A program made the translations under genes and the position numbers. 64,000 nucleotides of DNA from contig NZ_BSTQ01000005.1 of NCBI RefSeq assembly GCF_030269605.1, forward strand, positions 338,192 through 402,191, read 5' to 3'. Positions 9,801 through 18,378 of this stretch are shown in pieces. Origin of the DNA: Lentzea sp. NBRC 105346. Its GTDB lineage: Bacteria > Actinomycetota > Actinomycetes > Mycobacteriales > Pseudonocardiaceae. Below the pieces are notes generated by a model. The model did not search any database and was not told the DNA's origin. It worked only from the letters and a program-made list of their open reading frames with translations. The first letter of the stretch is position 1; each line of letters begins with the position of its first letter.

Positions 9801-11033
9801 GTGACATCAGCACCCACGTCGCGAGTCCGGCCCCGATCGCGCGTCCTCACCAGACGCGACGACGCTTCGGACCTGCTGGCCATGCTGCCCGACCCGGACC
9901 ACGCGCTCGCCTGGGTGCGAGACGGATCCGGGCTGGTCGGATGGGGTGAAGCGGCCCGGCTGGAGGTGCGCGGACCGGACCGGTTCGAGCAGGCGGACCG
10001 CTGGTGGCGCGACTTCGTGGCCGCTTTGGACGTGGACGACGAACTGGGCGTGCCCGGCAGCGGGCCCGTCGCGTTCGTCTCGATGGCGTTCGCCGACGAC
10101 CCCGGCCACTCGGTGCTGATCGTGCCGGAGGTCGTCCTGGGCCGGCGCAACGGCGACACGTGGGTCACCACGATCGCCGGTTCCACCCCGGACCCCGCGA
10201 TCGAGCCGCTGCGCCGCCCGGAGACGGTCCGGTACTCCAACGGGCAGCTGCCGGTCACCGCGTACCGCGAGGCCGTGCGCAAGGCCGTGGCGCGGATGCG
10301 GGACGGCGAGCTGGACAAGGTCGTGCTCGCGCACGACCTGCTGGCGGTCACGGACAAGCGGCTCGACCAGCGGTACGTGCTGCGCGGGCTGGCGCGGCGT
10401 TATCCGGAGTGCTGGACGTACGCCGTGGACGGTCTCGTCGGGGCCACACCCGAACTGCTGCTGCGGCGCACCGGGTCCGTCGTGGACTCGCGGGTGCTGG
10501 CCGGCACGACGTGGCCGCACGACGGGATGACCGACACCGACCTCGCCCAGTCCCTCATGTCGTCCGTGAAGGACCTCGAGGAGCACGACTACGCCGTCAT
10601 GTCGCTCGCCGAGACCCTGCGGCCCTTCTGTTCGACGATGTCCGTCGAGGGGCCTTCCGTGTTGCGCCTGCCCAACGTGTCGCATCTGTCTTCGGACGTG
10701 ATCGGGACCCTGTCGTCCTCTGCCTCTCTGCTGCGGCTCGGGGAGGCCGTGCACCCCACGGCGGCCGTCGGCGGGACGCCCACGGTGGACGCCACGTCGT
10801 TGATCAGTCAGCTGGAGGGGATGGACCGCGGGCGGTACGCCGGGCCCGTCGGGTGGATCGACGGGAACGGGGACGGGGAGCTCGGGATCGCGCTGCGGTG
10901 CGCGCAGATCGACGGCTCCACCGCTCGCCTGTTCGCCGGCTGCGGCGTGGTGGCGGACTCGGACCCCGACACCGAGGTCCAGGAAGCCCACGCCAAGATG
11001 CGCCCCATGCGTGAGGCCCTCGAGGGCCTGTAA
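9801..11033 (+). CDS. menF: isochorismate synthase
   Basis: 410-residue chorismate-using enzyme making isochorismate, first step of the menaquinone branch. The C-terminal MST catalytic domain shows KVVLAHDLLA (about 173-182), PELLLRRTGSVVDSRVLAGT (about 217-236), HPTAAVGGTP (about 317-326) and GCGVVADSDPDTE with the metal-binding glutamates. A siderophore/salicylate role (entC-like) is possible by sequence alone, but menD, menB and menE nearby favour menaquinone. Transcribed toward the M1 peptidase and closed by a strong hairpin at 11037-11087. Confidence 0.88.
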   Translation: MTSAPTSRVRPRSRVLTRRDDASDLLAMLPDPDHALAWVRDGSGLVGWGEAARLEVRGPDRFEQADRWWRDFVAALDVDDELGVPGSGPVAFVSMAFADDPGHSVLIVPEVVLGRRNGDTWVTTIAGSTPDPAIEPLRRPETVRYSNGQLPVTAYREAVRKAVARMRDGELDKVVLAHDLLAVTDKRLDQRYVLRGLARRYPECWTYAVDGLVGATPELLLRRTGSVVDSRVLAGTTWPHDGMTDTDLAQSLMSSVKDLEEHDYAVMSLAETLRPFCSTMSVEGPSVLRLPNVSHLSSDVIGTLSSSASLLRLGEAVHPTAAVGGTPTVDATSLISQLEGMDRGRYAGPVGWIDGNGDGELGIALRCAQIDGSTARLFAGCGVVADSDPDTEVQEAHAKMRPMREALEGL

Positions 11034-11036
11034 GTG

Positions 11037-11087
11037 CCGTTAAGGCCACCTTTGCTGCGGGGGACGCAGCAAAGGTGGCCTTAACGG
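11037..11087. terminator. perfect 23-bp inverted repeat, bidirectional terminator
   Basis: Arms 11037-11059 and 11065-11087 are exact reverse complements with a five-base loop. It sits between the convergent ends of menF and the M1 peptidase gene and can act on both strands. No long T run follows, as usual for high-GC actinobacteria. Confidence 0.75.
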
Positions 11088-11096
11088 TGGTTCAGA

Positions 11097-12608
11097 TCAG
11101 TGGTCGTGCGCCGCCAGGACCTCGTGGGTCAGGGCGATCTTCTGACGCGACTTGGGCTCGGCGGCCTTCGCCGTCACGCCGGCCGAAGCGATGCCGACCG
11201 ACGCACGGCCAGGCGCCTCGGCGGGCTTGCCCTTGGTGAAGAGCCACGTCTGGAACAGCTCGTCGAGCTGCTGACCGGACACTTCCTCAGCGGTCGCGAT
11301 GAACTCCTCGATCGTCGCGTCGCTGTAGCGCTTCTTCGCCGTCCAGGCCTTCAGGATCCCGAAGAACTTGTCGTCGCCGACGGCGACGCGCAGGGCGTGC
11401 AGGGTGAGCGCGCCGCGGTCGTAGACGGCGCCGTTGAACTCGTTGCCCGAGCCGGGGTCGCCGATGACGACCTGCCAGAAGGGGCTGTCCGCCGGGTAGA
11501 GGTCGTAGGTGAAGTCGGCGTTCTCCTGCGCCGTGCCCTCACCGATGTGCTCCGACCACAGGAACTCGGCGTAGGACGCGAAGCCCTCGTTCAGCCAGAT
11601 GTCCCGCCAGTGGTGCGTGGAGACGGAGTCACCGAACCACTGGTGGCCCAGCTCGTGCGCGACGACGTAGGTGTTGGCGCCACGACGGAAGAACGCGGTG
11701 TCGTAGTTCGGCCGCGTCTGGTTCTCCAGCGCGTAGCCGAGGTCGTTGGTGCCGATACCGCCCTGGGCCTCGAACGGGTACGGCCCGAAGACGCTCTCCT
11801 CGAACTCGATGACCTCGGAGGTGCGCTCGATGCTGGCGATCGCGGCGTCGCGGTTCTCACCGAGGCGCTCGGAGTAGGCGTTCAGCACGGGCTGGCCGTT
11901 CGGCGCCGTCGACTGACGGATCTCGAACTGGCCGATGTTGATGAACGTCAGGTAGCTGGCCTGCGGCTTGGTGCTGCGCCAGTTCCAGCGCGTCCAGCCG
12001 TTGATCAGGCGCGTGTTGCCGACGAAGCGGCCGTTCGACAGGACCTCCGTGCCGTCCGGCACGGCGACGGACACGTCGTAGGTGGCCTTGTCGGTCGGGT
12101 GGTCGTTGCTCGGGAACCACCATGAGGCGATCTGCGGCTCGCCGATCCCCAGCGCGCCGTCGACCGTCTTGGTCCACGCGGTGAAGCCTGCGGCGTCCTT
12201 CACCTGGCCGGGCACGTCGTCGTAGGTCACGACGATGGTGACGTCGGCGTTCTTGCGGAGGCCGCCCTTCGGCGTCACGGTGAGCTCGCCGTCGGCCTGG
12301 CTGAACGTGGCGGGGGCGTTGTTCACCCGCAGCGTCTTGACCTTCAGCAGGAAGTCGAGGTTGAACTGGGTCAGGTCCTCGGTCGCCTTGGCGAGGATCG
12401 TCGTGGTGCCCCAGAGACGGTCCGCGCCGGGCTGGTAGTTGAGTCGGATGTCGTAGTGCGACACGTCGTAGCCGCCGTTGCCGGCCGTTGGGTAGTACGG
12501 GTCCCCCGCGCCGGGCGCGCCAGGAGCCGCGGCGAGTGCCGTTCCGGCGAACAGCGTCATCGCGGCGGCGGTGGCGACCGCGGCCGTTGCCTTGGATCTG
12601 ATCGACAT
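11097..12608 (-). CDS. secreted M1-family metallopeptidase
   Basis: 503-residue zinc aminopeptidase-like protein. A signal peptide (basic start, hydrophobic core to about residue 24, AxA site near 27) predicts export. The N-terminal beta domain is followed by a GxMEN-like exopeptidase motif (GYALENQ, 291-297) and the zinc site HELGH at 318-322 with the third ligand Glu at 341. It lacks the large C-terminal HEAT domain of PepN, so it is the short secreted subclass. Probable role: extracellular peptide trimming (inference). TAGTTT lies six bases before the ATG, suggesting leaderless expression. Confidence 0.9.
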   Translation of the reverse strand: MSIRSKATAAVATAAAMTLFAGTALAAAPGAPGAGDPYYPTAGNGGYDVSHYDIRLNYQPGADRLWGTTTILAKATEDLTQFNLDFLLKVKTLRVNNAPATFSQADGELTVTPKGGLRKNADVTIVVTYDDVPGQVKDAAGFTAWTKTVDGALGIGEPQIASWWFPSNDHPTDKATYDVSVAVPDGTEVLSNGRFVGNTRLINGWTRWNWRSTKPQASYLTFINIGQFEIRQSTAPNGQPVLNAYSERLGENRDAAIASIERTSEVIEFEESVFGPYPFEAQGGIGTNDLGYALENQTRPNYDTAFFRRGANTYVVAHELGHQWFGDSVSTHHWRDIWLNEGFASYAEFLWSEHIGEGTAQENADFTYDLYPADSPFWQVVIGDPGSGNEFNGAVYDRGALTLHALRVAVGDDKFFGILKAWTAKKRYSDATIEEFIATAEEVSGQQLDELFQTWLFTKGKPAEAPGRASVGIASAGVTAKAAEPKSRQKIALTHEVLAAHDH

Positions 12609-12614
12609 GCCCGG

Positions 12615-12620
12615 AAACTA
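12615..12620 (-). promoter_or_regulatory. -10 box for leaderless M1 peptidase gene
   Basis: TAGTTT on the minus strand six bases from the start codon at 12608, no ribosome site in between. Confidence 0.45.
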
Positions 12621-12660
12621 TCCCCGCGAGAAGGCGTCTGATACCTCCTTACGTATGTTC

Positions 12661-14253
12661 CTAACGGGCGAGAAGTGTTGACACCGTCGACTTGAGACGT
12701 TCGTGGAGATCACGTAGTCCGGCCCGCTGCGCACGCACTTCGACCACGTGGATGCCACGTGGGATGGCAAGCGCAGCACGGAATTGCTCCGCGCTGTCCA
12801 CAAGCGAATGCGGAATTCGGTAGCCCGCGCACAAAGCGGCCAAATCGGCGTGGTGCGGTGTACCGAAAACGCGTTCGAAACTCAACTCGTGTTCCGGAGA
12901 ACCTTGTTCCAGCAACGAGAAGATGCCGCCTCCGTCGTCGTTCAGCACGACGATCGTGAGATCCGGCCGCTCCTCGTCGGGACCGATCAGCAGGCCGTTC
13001 AGGTCATGCAGGAACGTCAGGTCGCCGAGCAGCGCGTACGCCGGGCCGCTCGCCAGCGCGAGGCCGACGGCGGTGGACACGCTCCCGTCGATGCCGGCGA
13101 CGCCGCGGTTGGCGAAAACGTGGTCGCGCGGCGTGGCGACGAGATCGATGTCGCGGACCGGGTTCGACGAACCGACGAACAGCGGCGCGTCCTCGCCGAT
13201 GGCCTCGACCAGCTCGCGCGCCACGTGCAGCCCGGTCGGCCACGGCTCCTCGGCAAGCAGCTCGTCCACGGCGACCGCGACGGCCTTGTCGGTCGCGCGC
13301 CACTCCTCCGTCCACGCGTGGTCGACGGTCTCCGGCCTCGGCAGCCACGGCGTCGCGTGCGTCGCGTTGAACTGCGGGTCCGGCCAGTCCTCATCTCCGA
13401 CGACGTGCACGGTCGGCGTCCGCGCGAGCAGCCGCGAGATCCCGCGCGACAACGTCGCCCGGCCGACCACGACCACCGCCTCCGGCTCCAGGTGCTCGGG
13501 CAGACCGGCGTTGACCAGCAACGTTCCGTGCTTCAGGCAGTTCCGGCCCGCGGTGGGCGCGGCGATCACCGGCCAGCCGAGGTGCTGGGCGGCGCTTGCC
13601 CGTTCGGGGTGGTCCTCACCGATGACGACGACCGTGCGGCTGCTCAGGTGTCCGGCGGGGCCGTAGCTGACTTTGCTCGCGGTTTCGGTGCGCGTCCACG
13701 CCTCGCGGCCGTCGTCCGGCCAGCTCGAGTCGTCGTCCGGCACGAGCGGCTCGCGGAACGGGACGTTGACGTGCACCGGACCACGCCGCCCGATCGCCCG
13801 GCAGATCAGCGACCGCCACATCGGGTGCTGGCCCTCGCGTTGTTCGGCGATCGGGATGTGCAGCGTCTCGACGCCGAGAATGCCGTGCTGGTCGACGGTC
13901 TGGCTGGCGCCGGCGCGGTGCAGCTCGACCGGCCGGTCGGCGGTCAACGCGATCAGCGGCACCTTCGAGTGAACCGCCTCGAGCATCGCGGGGTGCAGGT
14001 TCGCCACCGCCGTGCCGGACGTGCAGCTGACCACGACCGGCGTACGCGTGCCCAGCGCGAGCCCGAGCGCCAGGAACCCCGCGCCACGTTCGTCGATGCG
14101 GACGTGCAGGTTGATCCGCCCGGCCAGCGACGCCGCGTGCAGCGCGAAGGACAGCGGGGCGTTGCGCGATCCGGGGCAGAGCACGGCGTGCCGGACGCCG
14201 TTGCGGATCAGCTCGTCGACGAGCACCCTCGCCTGCGCGGTGGACGGATTCAC
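12661..14253 (-). CDS. menD: SEPHCHC synthase MenD
   Basis: 530-residue thiamine-diphosphate enzyme joining 2-oxoglutarate and isochorismate to give SEPHCHC. Diagnostic parts: HAVLCPGSRNAPL (22-34), the catalytic-Glu region HVRIDERGAGF (50-60), SCTSGTAVANLHPA, and the ThDP-binding GDLTFLHDLNG with VLNDDGGGIFSLLEQ toward the C-terminus. GTG start. Divergent from menB with only about 44 bases between starts, so the two share a compact promoter region. The stop lies 52 bases from the M1 peptidase start. Confidence 0.95.
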   Translation of the reverse strand: MNPSTAQARVLVDELIRNGVRHAVLCPGSRNAPLSFALHAASLAGRINLHVRIDERGAGFLALGLALGTRTPVVVSCTSGTAVANLHPAMLEAVHSKVPLIALTADRPVELHRAGASQTVDQHGILGVETLHIPIAEQREGQHPMWRSLICRAIGRRGPVHVNVPFREPLVPDDDSSWPDDGREAWTRTETASKVSYGPAGHLSSRTVVVIGEDHPERASAAQHLGWPVIAAPTAGRNCLKHGTLLVNAGLPEHLEPEAVVVVGRATLSRGISRLLARTPTVHVVGDEDWPDPQFNATHATPWLPRPETVDHAWTEEWRATDKAVAVAVDELLAEEPWPTGLHVARELVEAIGEDAPLFVGSSNPVRDIDLVATPRDHVFANRGVAGIDGSVSTAVGLALASGPAYALLGDLTFLHDLNGLLIGPDEERPDLTIVVLNDDGGGIFSLLEQGSPEHELSFERVFGTPHHADLAALCAGYRIPHSLVDSAEQFRAALAIPRGIHVVEVRAQRAGLRDLHERLKSTVSTLLAR

Positions 14254-14284
14254 ACCGCTGAGTGTCCCATCAGGCGACTGCGCC

Positions 14285-14290
14285 TATTGT
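14285..14290 (+). promoter_or_regulatory. -10 box for leaderless menB
   Basis: TATTGT seven bases before the GTG at 14298. This spacing decides the menB start in favour of 14298 over the in-frame GTG at 14262, which has no ribosome site. Confidence 0.5.
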
Positions 14291-14297
14291 CACGGCC

Positions 14298-15209
14298 GTG
14301 GCAGACCAGGACGTTTCCGAGCTGTTCGACCCCGCCGCGTGGAAGCCGGTCGAGGGGTTCGACTTCACCGACATCACCTACCACCGCGCCGTCGACCAGG
14401 GCACCGTGCGGATCGCCTTCGACCGGCCCGAGGTGCGCAACGCGTTCCGCCCGCACACCGTCGACGAGCTGTACCGGGCGCTCGACCACGCGCGGATGAG
14501 CTCGGACGTCGGCTGCGTGCTGCTGACCGGCAACGGCCCGTCCCCCCGTGACGGTGGCCATGCGTTCTGCTCCGGCGGCGACCAGCGCATCCGCGGCCGC
14601 AGCGGCTACCAGTACGCCTCGGGCGAGACCGCGGAGACGGTCGACCCGGCGCGCGCCGGCCGGCTGCACATCCTGGAGTGCCAGCGCCTGATCAGGTTCA
14701 TGCCGAAGGTCGTGATCGCGGTCGTCAACGGCTGGGCCGCGGGCGGTGGGCACAGCCTGCACGTCGTGTGTGATCTCACGCTGGCGTCGGAGGAACACGC
14801 TCGCTTCAAGCAGACCGACGCGGATGTCGGCTCGTTCGACGGCGGCTACGGCTCCGCGTACCTGGCCCGTCAGGTCGGCCAGAAGTTCGCCCGCGAGATC
14901 TTCTTCCTCGGCCGCACGTACAGCGCCGAGGAGATGCACAAGATGGGCGCGGTCAACGCCGTCGTGCCGCACGCCTCGTTGGAGACCACGGCGCTGGAGT
15001 GGGCGCGCGAGATCAACGGCAAGTCGCCGACCGCCCAGCGGATGCTCAAGTACGCGTTCAACCTCATCGACGACGGCCTGGTCGGCCAGCAGCTCTTCGC
15101 CGGTGAGACGACGCGCCTCGCGTACATGACCGACGAGGCCGTCGAGGGCCGGGACGCGTTCCTGGAGAAGCGCGATCCCGACTGGTCCCCCTTCCCCCAC
15201 TACTTCTGA
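14298..15209 (+). CDS. menB: 1,4-dihydroxy-2-naphthoyl-CoA synthase
   Basis: 303-residue crotonase-fold enzyme closing the second ring from o-succinylbenzoyl-CoA. Nearly identical in layout to mycobacterial MenB: RPEVRNAFRPHTVDELYRAL, the oxyanion-hole segment AFCSGGDQRIRGRSGYQYAS, NGWAAGGGHSLHVVCDLTLAS, TDADVGSFDGGYGSAYLARQ with the catalytic Asp/Ser region, and the C-terminal DWSPFPHYF that completes a neighbouring active site. The last base of the stop overlaps the first base of menE (TGATG), so the pair is coupled. Confidence 0.95.
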   Translation: MADQDVSELFDPAAWKPVEGFDFTDITYHRAVDQGTVRIAFDRPEVRNAFRPHTVDELYRALDHARMSSDVGCVLLTGNGPSPRDGGHAFCSGGDQRIRGRSGYQYASGETAETVDPARAGRLHILECQRLIRFMPKVVIAVVNGWAAGGGHSLHVVCDLTLASEEHARFKQTDADVGSFDGGYGSAYLARQVGQKFAREIFFLGRTYSAEEMHKMGAVNAVVPHASLETTALEWAREINGKSPTAQRMLKYAFNLIDDGLVGQQLFAGETTRLAYMTDEAVEGRDAFLEKRDPDWSPFPHYF

Positions 15210-16231
15210 TGATCGAGGAGCTCCGGGAGGCTCTCGCCGGTGGCCCACCGCTGGTCACCGGTCCGCTGGAGGGCTGGGAGAAGGCGGCGGCGCTCGGCGT
15301 GACCACGTCCGGCTCGACCGGCACGCCGAAGACCGTGCTGCTGTCCGCCGAGGCGCTGACGTACTCGGCTTCGGCCACGCACGACCGGCTCGGCGGACCG
15401 GGCACGTGGCTGCTCGCGCTGCCCGCGGACCACATCGCCGGAATCCAGGTGCTGGTCAGGTCGATCGTGGCGGGCACGTCGCCCGGCGTGATGGACCTGT
15501 CCGGCGGCTTCCGCGCGATGGGGTTCGCACAGGCCGCGCAGCCCGTGCTGGCCACGCCGGGCCGGCACTACACCGCGCTGGTACCGACCCAGCTCGCCCG
15601 GATCGTGGCCGGTGAAGGGCCCGGTCTGGCGGCGCTGCGGGCGTTCGACGCCGTGCTGATCGGCGGCGCGGCGACCCCGCCACCGCTGCTGGAGCACGCC
15701 CGGTCGCTGGGCGTGCGGGTGGTGACGACGTACGGCATGACGGAGACCGCGGGCGGCTGCGTGTACGACGGCGTGCCGCTGGACGGCGTGCGCGTGTCGG
15801 CGGACGACGTGATCTCCATCGCCGGTCCCGTGCTCGCACTGGGCTACCAGGGCGGCGAGCCGTTCGGCCCGTCGTTCCGCACCGAGGATCTCGGGCGATT
15901 CGTGGACGGCCGGCTCGAGGTGCTCGGGCGGGCGGACGACGTGATCATCACCGGCGGCGAGAAGATCGCTCCGGCGCTGGTGGAACGGGCCCTGGTCGCC
16001 GTGGACGGCGTGCGCGAGGCATGTGTCGTCGGGGTTCCGGACGCCGAATGGGGTCAGGTTGTCGCCGCGGCGGTGGTGGCGTCCGGTGTCTCGGCAGACG
16101 AACTGCGGGACGCGGTTCGCGTGTCAGTCGGCCGCTCAGCGACACCCAAACGCGTGATGTTCGTATCCGAGCTTCCGTTGCGCGGACCGGGAAAGGTGGA
16201 CCGAGCGGCCGTCGTGACCGCCTTTAGGTGA
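15209..16231 (+). CDS. menE: o-succinylbenzoate-CoA ligase
   Basis: 340-residue ANL-superfamily adenylating enzyme, at the short end of the family as in other actinobacteria because the N-terminal subdomain is reduced. P-loop TTSGSTGTPKTV (32-43), YGMTETAGG (about 175-183), FRTEDLGRF, and the hinge GRADDVIITGGEKI followed by the A10 lysine region LRGPGKVDR. Produces OSB-CoA, the substrate of MenB, and overlaps menB by one base. menC (OSB synthase) is not in the window. Confidence 0.92.
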   Translation: MIEELREALAGGPPLVTGPLEGWEKAAALGVTTSGSTGTPKTVLLSAEALTYSASATHDRLGGPGTWLLALPADHIAGIQVLVRSIVAGTSPGVMDLSGGFRAMGFAQAAQPVLATPGRHYTALVPTQLARIVAGEGPGLAALRAFDAVLIGGAATPPPLLEHARSLGVRVVTTYGMTETAGGCVYDGVPLDGVRVSADDVISIAGPVLALGYQGGEPFGPSFRTEDLGRFVDGRLEVLGRADDVIITGGEKIAPALVERALVAVDGVREACVVGVPDAEWGQVVAAAVVASGVSADELRDAVRVSVGRSATPKRVMFVSELPLRGPGKVDRAAVVTAFR

Positions 16232-16261
16232 ACCTTTACCGCCGGGGGTGAGGCTGCCGAC

Positions 16262-17347
16262 ATGCGCATCCTCTTATCCCTGGCCGCGGCCGCCGCACTG
16301 GCCGTCGGGCTCGCCCCTGCAGCGCACGCGTCGTCCAACGACTGGACGGTCGACGTCTCCTCGTCGACCGTGACCTGGGGCGGCTCGCCCCGCATGGGCA
16401 CGGTCGAGCTCGAACCACACGTGTTGGCGTCCCCCGCGAACTCCGTGTCCGCTGAGGTGGCGGGCTCGGACGTCGTGGCCGATGTCAGAGGCCTGATCGG
16501 CGACGACGAGTGGACCGAGTGGCGCGAGGCGCCCGCGGTCCTGCCGCAGACCGTGACGACCGTCCAGGTCCGACTGGTCTATTCGGAGTCCGGTCGCGCT
16601 TCCTCGGTGTCGTTCAAGGCATCCGCCGTTGCTTCTAAGTCCGATGTGGACATTCTCGCCGCCGGTCGTTCGTACAAGGTGTTCGCCACCCGCGAGGGCC
16701 TGGTCGGCGGCACGACGGCCAACGGCCACGTGATCAAGTCACGCGACCACTTCGTCGCCCTGCCGTCGCGCCGAGGCCTGGCGTCCAACAACAACGGCAA
16801 CTACAGCGTGCAGGTCTGCGCCTCGAACGGCCGCTGCGAGTGGGCGCCGGTGTGGGACGTCGGCCCGTGGAACACCAAGGACGACTACTGGAACCCCGCT
16901 TCGGTCCGGGAGATGTGGAAGGACCTGCCGCAGGGCAAGCCGGAGGCGCAGGCGGCGTTCCAGAGCGGCTACAACGGCGGCAAGGACCAGTTCGGCCGGC
17001 GCGTGCCGAATCCGGCGGGTATCGATCTGGCCGACGGCACGTTCTGGGACGGCCTGAAGCTGACGGACAACTCCTGGGTGACCGTCACCTATCTGTGGAC
17101 CGGCTCGGGCCCGGCCGGCGTGATTCGTACGGAGGCCAACCCGCTGAACGTCCGTTCGTCCGCGTCCTCGTCGGGCGCCCAGGTCGGCCTGGCGGCCAAG
17201 TACGCGCAGGTCCGCGTCCTGTGCCAGACGACCGGTGAGCGCGTGACCGGCACGCAGGGCACCTCGAACATCTGGTACCGCATCGCGGCGGGCAAGTACG
17301 TGGCCAAGGCGTACGTCTCGGGTGTGAGCGGCGCTACGACCTGCTGA
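16262..17347 (+). CDS. secreted protein with C-terminal SH3b-like domain
   Basis: 361 residues with a clear signal peptide (MRILLSLAAAAALAVGLAPAAHA, shown in parts: basic n-region, alanine/leucine core, cleavage after AHA near 23). The middle is unrecognised; it has an asparagine/glycine-rich WDVGPWNTKDDYWNP segment. The C-terminal 80 residues (from NPLNVRSSASSSGAQVG) look like a bacterial SH3b repeat that binds cell-wall peptides. Two cysteines near the end may form a disulfide. Probably a cell-wall-associated protein of the envelope; the enzymatic role, if any, is unknown. Located between menE and menA but not obviously related to menaquinone. Confidence 0.7.
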   Translation: MRILLSLAAAAALAVGLAPAAHASSNDWTVDVSSSTVTWGGSPRMGTVELEPHVLASPANSVSAEVAGSDVVADVRGLIGDDEWTEWREAPAVLPQTVTTVQVRLVYSESGRASSVSFKASAVASKSDVDILAAGRSYKVFATREGLVGGTTANGHVIKSRDHFVALPSRRGLASNNNGNYSVQVCASNGRCEWAPVWDVGPWNTKDDYWNPASVREMWKDLPQGKPEAQAAFQSGYNGGKDQFGRRVPNPAGIDLADGTFWDGLKLTDNSWVTVTYLWTGSGPAGVIRTEANPLNVRSSASSSGAQVGLAAKYAQVRVLCQTTGERVTGTQGTSNIWYRIAAGKYVAKAYVSGVSGATTC

Positions 17348-17398
17348 TTTTTCCGACCTGGGGAGGGGTCCTCGCGTTCCATGGCGCAGGATGTGTCC

Positions 17399-18271
17399 AT
17401 GGCATCAGTCGTCCAGTGGATCTCGGGGACCCGCCCCCGTACGCTGCCGAATTCCATCGCGCCCGTGCTCGTCGGCGCGGGCGCCGCCCAGCACATCGGG
17501 GCGTTCCGTCTCCCGTGGGCGCTGCTGGCTCTGCTGGTGTCGGTGTCCCTGCAGGTCGGCGTGAACTACGCCAACGACTACTCCGACGGCATCCGCGGAA
17601 CCGACGACCAGCGAGTGGGCCCGTTCCGCCTGGTCGGCTCGGGTGCCGCGACCCCGTCGTCGGTCCGGCTGGCGGCTTTCGTGGCGTTGGGCGTGGCCGC
17701 TGTCGCCGGTTTGGTCCTGGTGGTGCTGTCCGGCCACTGGTGGATGATCGCTTTCGGCGCGGTGTGCATCCTCGCCGCCTGGTTCTACACCGGCGGCAAG
17801 CGTCCCTACGGCTACATGGGCCTGGGCGAGCTGGCCGTGTTCATCTTCTTCGGCCCGGCCGCCGTGCTCGGCACCCTGTACGTCCTGTCCGGCGAGGTCA
17901 CCGGGATCGGGATCGGCGCGGCCATCGCGGTCGGCTGCTTCTCCACGGCTGTAATGGTCGGCAACTCGTTGCGTGACATTCCCACCGATGTGGTGGCCGG
18001 CAAGCGGACCCTGGCCGTCGTCCTGGGCGACAAGGACACGCGCCGGTTCTACCTGGCCCTGGTGGCGGTGCCCTTCCTGATCGCCCTCGGCATGGCCGTG
18101 CGGGTGCCGTTCGCCCTGCTCGGGTTCCTCGCGTTGCCCGTGCTGCTGCCTGCCGTGCGGCGGGTCGCTTCGGGGAAGAAGGGGCGGGAGCTGATCCCCG
18201 TGCTGCAGTTCACCGGGCTCGCGATGCTCACCTGGTCGGTACTGGTGACCGTGGCACTCTGGCTGGACTGA
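17399..18271 (+). CDS. menA: 1,4-dihydroxy-2-naphthoate polyprenyltransferase
   Basis: 290-residue polytopic UbiA-family membrane enzyme attaching the prenyl chain to DHNA. The first Asp-rich Mg-diphosphate motif NYANDYSDGIRGTDD (about 60-74) and the second region with LRDIPTDVVAGKRTLA (about 189-204) are both present. About eight to nine hydrophobic helices. I prefer the ATG at 17399, which gives the family N-terminus MASVVQWISG; an upstream in-frame ATG at 17381 would add six residues. tRNA-Leu follows 21 bases after the stop. Confidence 0.94.
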   Translation: MASVVQWISGTRPRTLPNSIAPVLVGAGAAQHIGAFRLPWALLALLVSVSLQVGVNYANDYSDGIRGTDDQRVGPFRLVGSGAATPSSVRLAAFVALGVAAVAGLVLVVLSGHWWMIAFGAVCILAAWFYTGGKRPYGYMGLGELAVFIFFGPAAVLGTLYVLSGEVTGIGIGAAIAVGCFSTAVMVGNSLRDIPTDVVAGKRTLAVVLGDKDTRRFYLALVAVPFLIALGMAVRVPFALLGFLALPVLLPAVRRVASGKKGRELIPVLQFTGLAMLTWSVLVTVALWLD

Positions 18272-18292
18272 TATCCTGCTGCGGCTGCACCG

Positions 18293-18378
18293 GTCCGGGT
18301 GGCGGAATGGCAGACGCGCTAGCTTGAGGTGCTAGTCCCCGCAAGGGGGTGGGGGTTCAAGTCCCCCCTCGGACACCA
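18293..18378 (+). tRNA. tRNA-Leu (anticodon GAG)
   Basis: 86-base tRNA with encoded CCA. Acceptor arm GTCCGGG pairs with CTCGGAC, discriminator A, CCA at 18376-18378. Anticodon stem CTAGC/GCTAG encloses loop TTGAGGT; anticodon GAG at 18326-18328 reads CUC. The long variable arm TCCCCGCAAGGGGGT is typical of class II tRNAs, and the T arm is GGGGG-TTCAAGT-CCCCC. Its 3' half is overlapped on the other strand by the serine recombinase gene. Confidence 0.97.

Noticed and set aside
12748..14499. 583-codon plus-strand frame opposite menD
   Set aside because: Arg/Val/Gly-rich antisense shadow of a high-GC gene; menD on the other strand is unmistakable.
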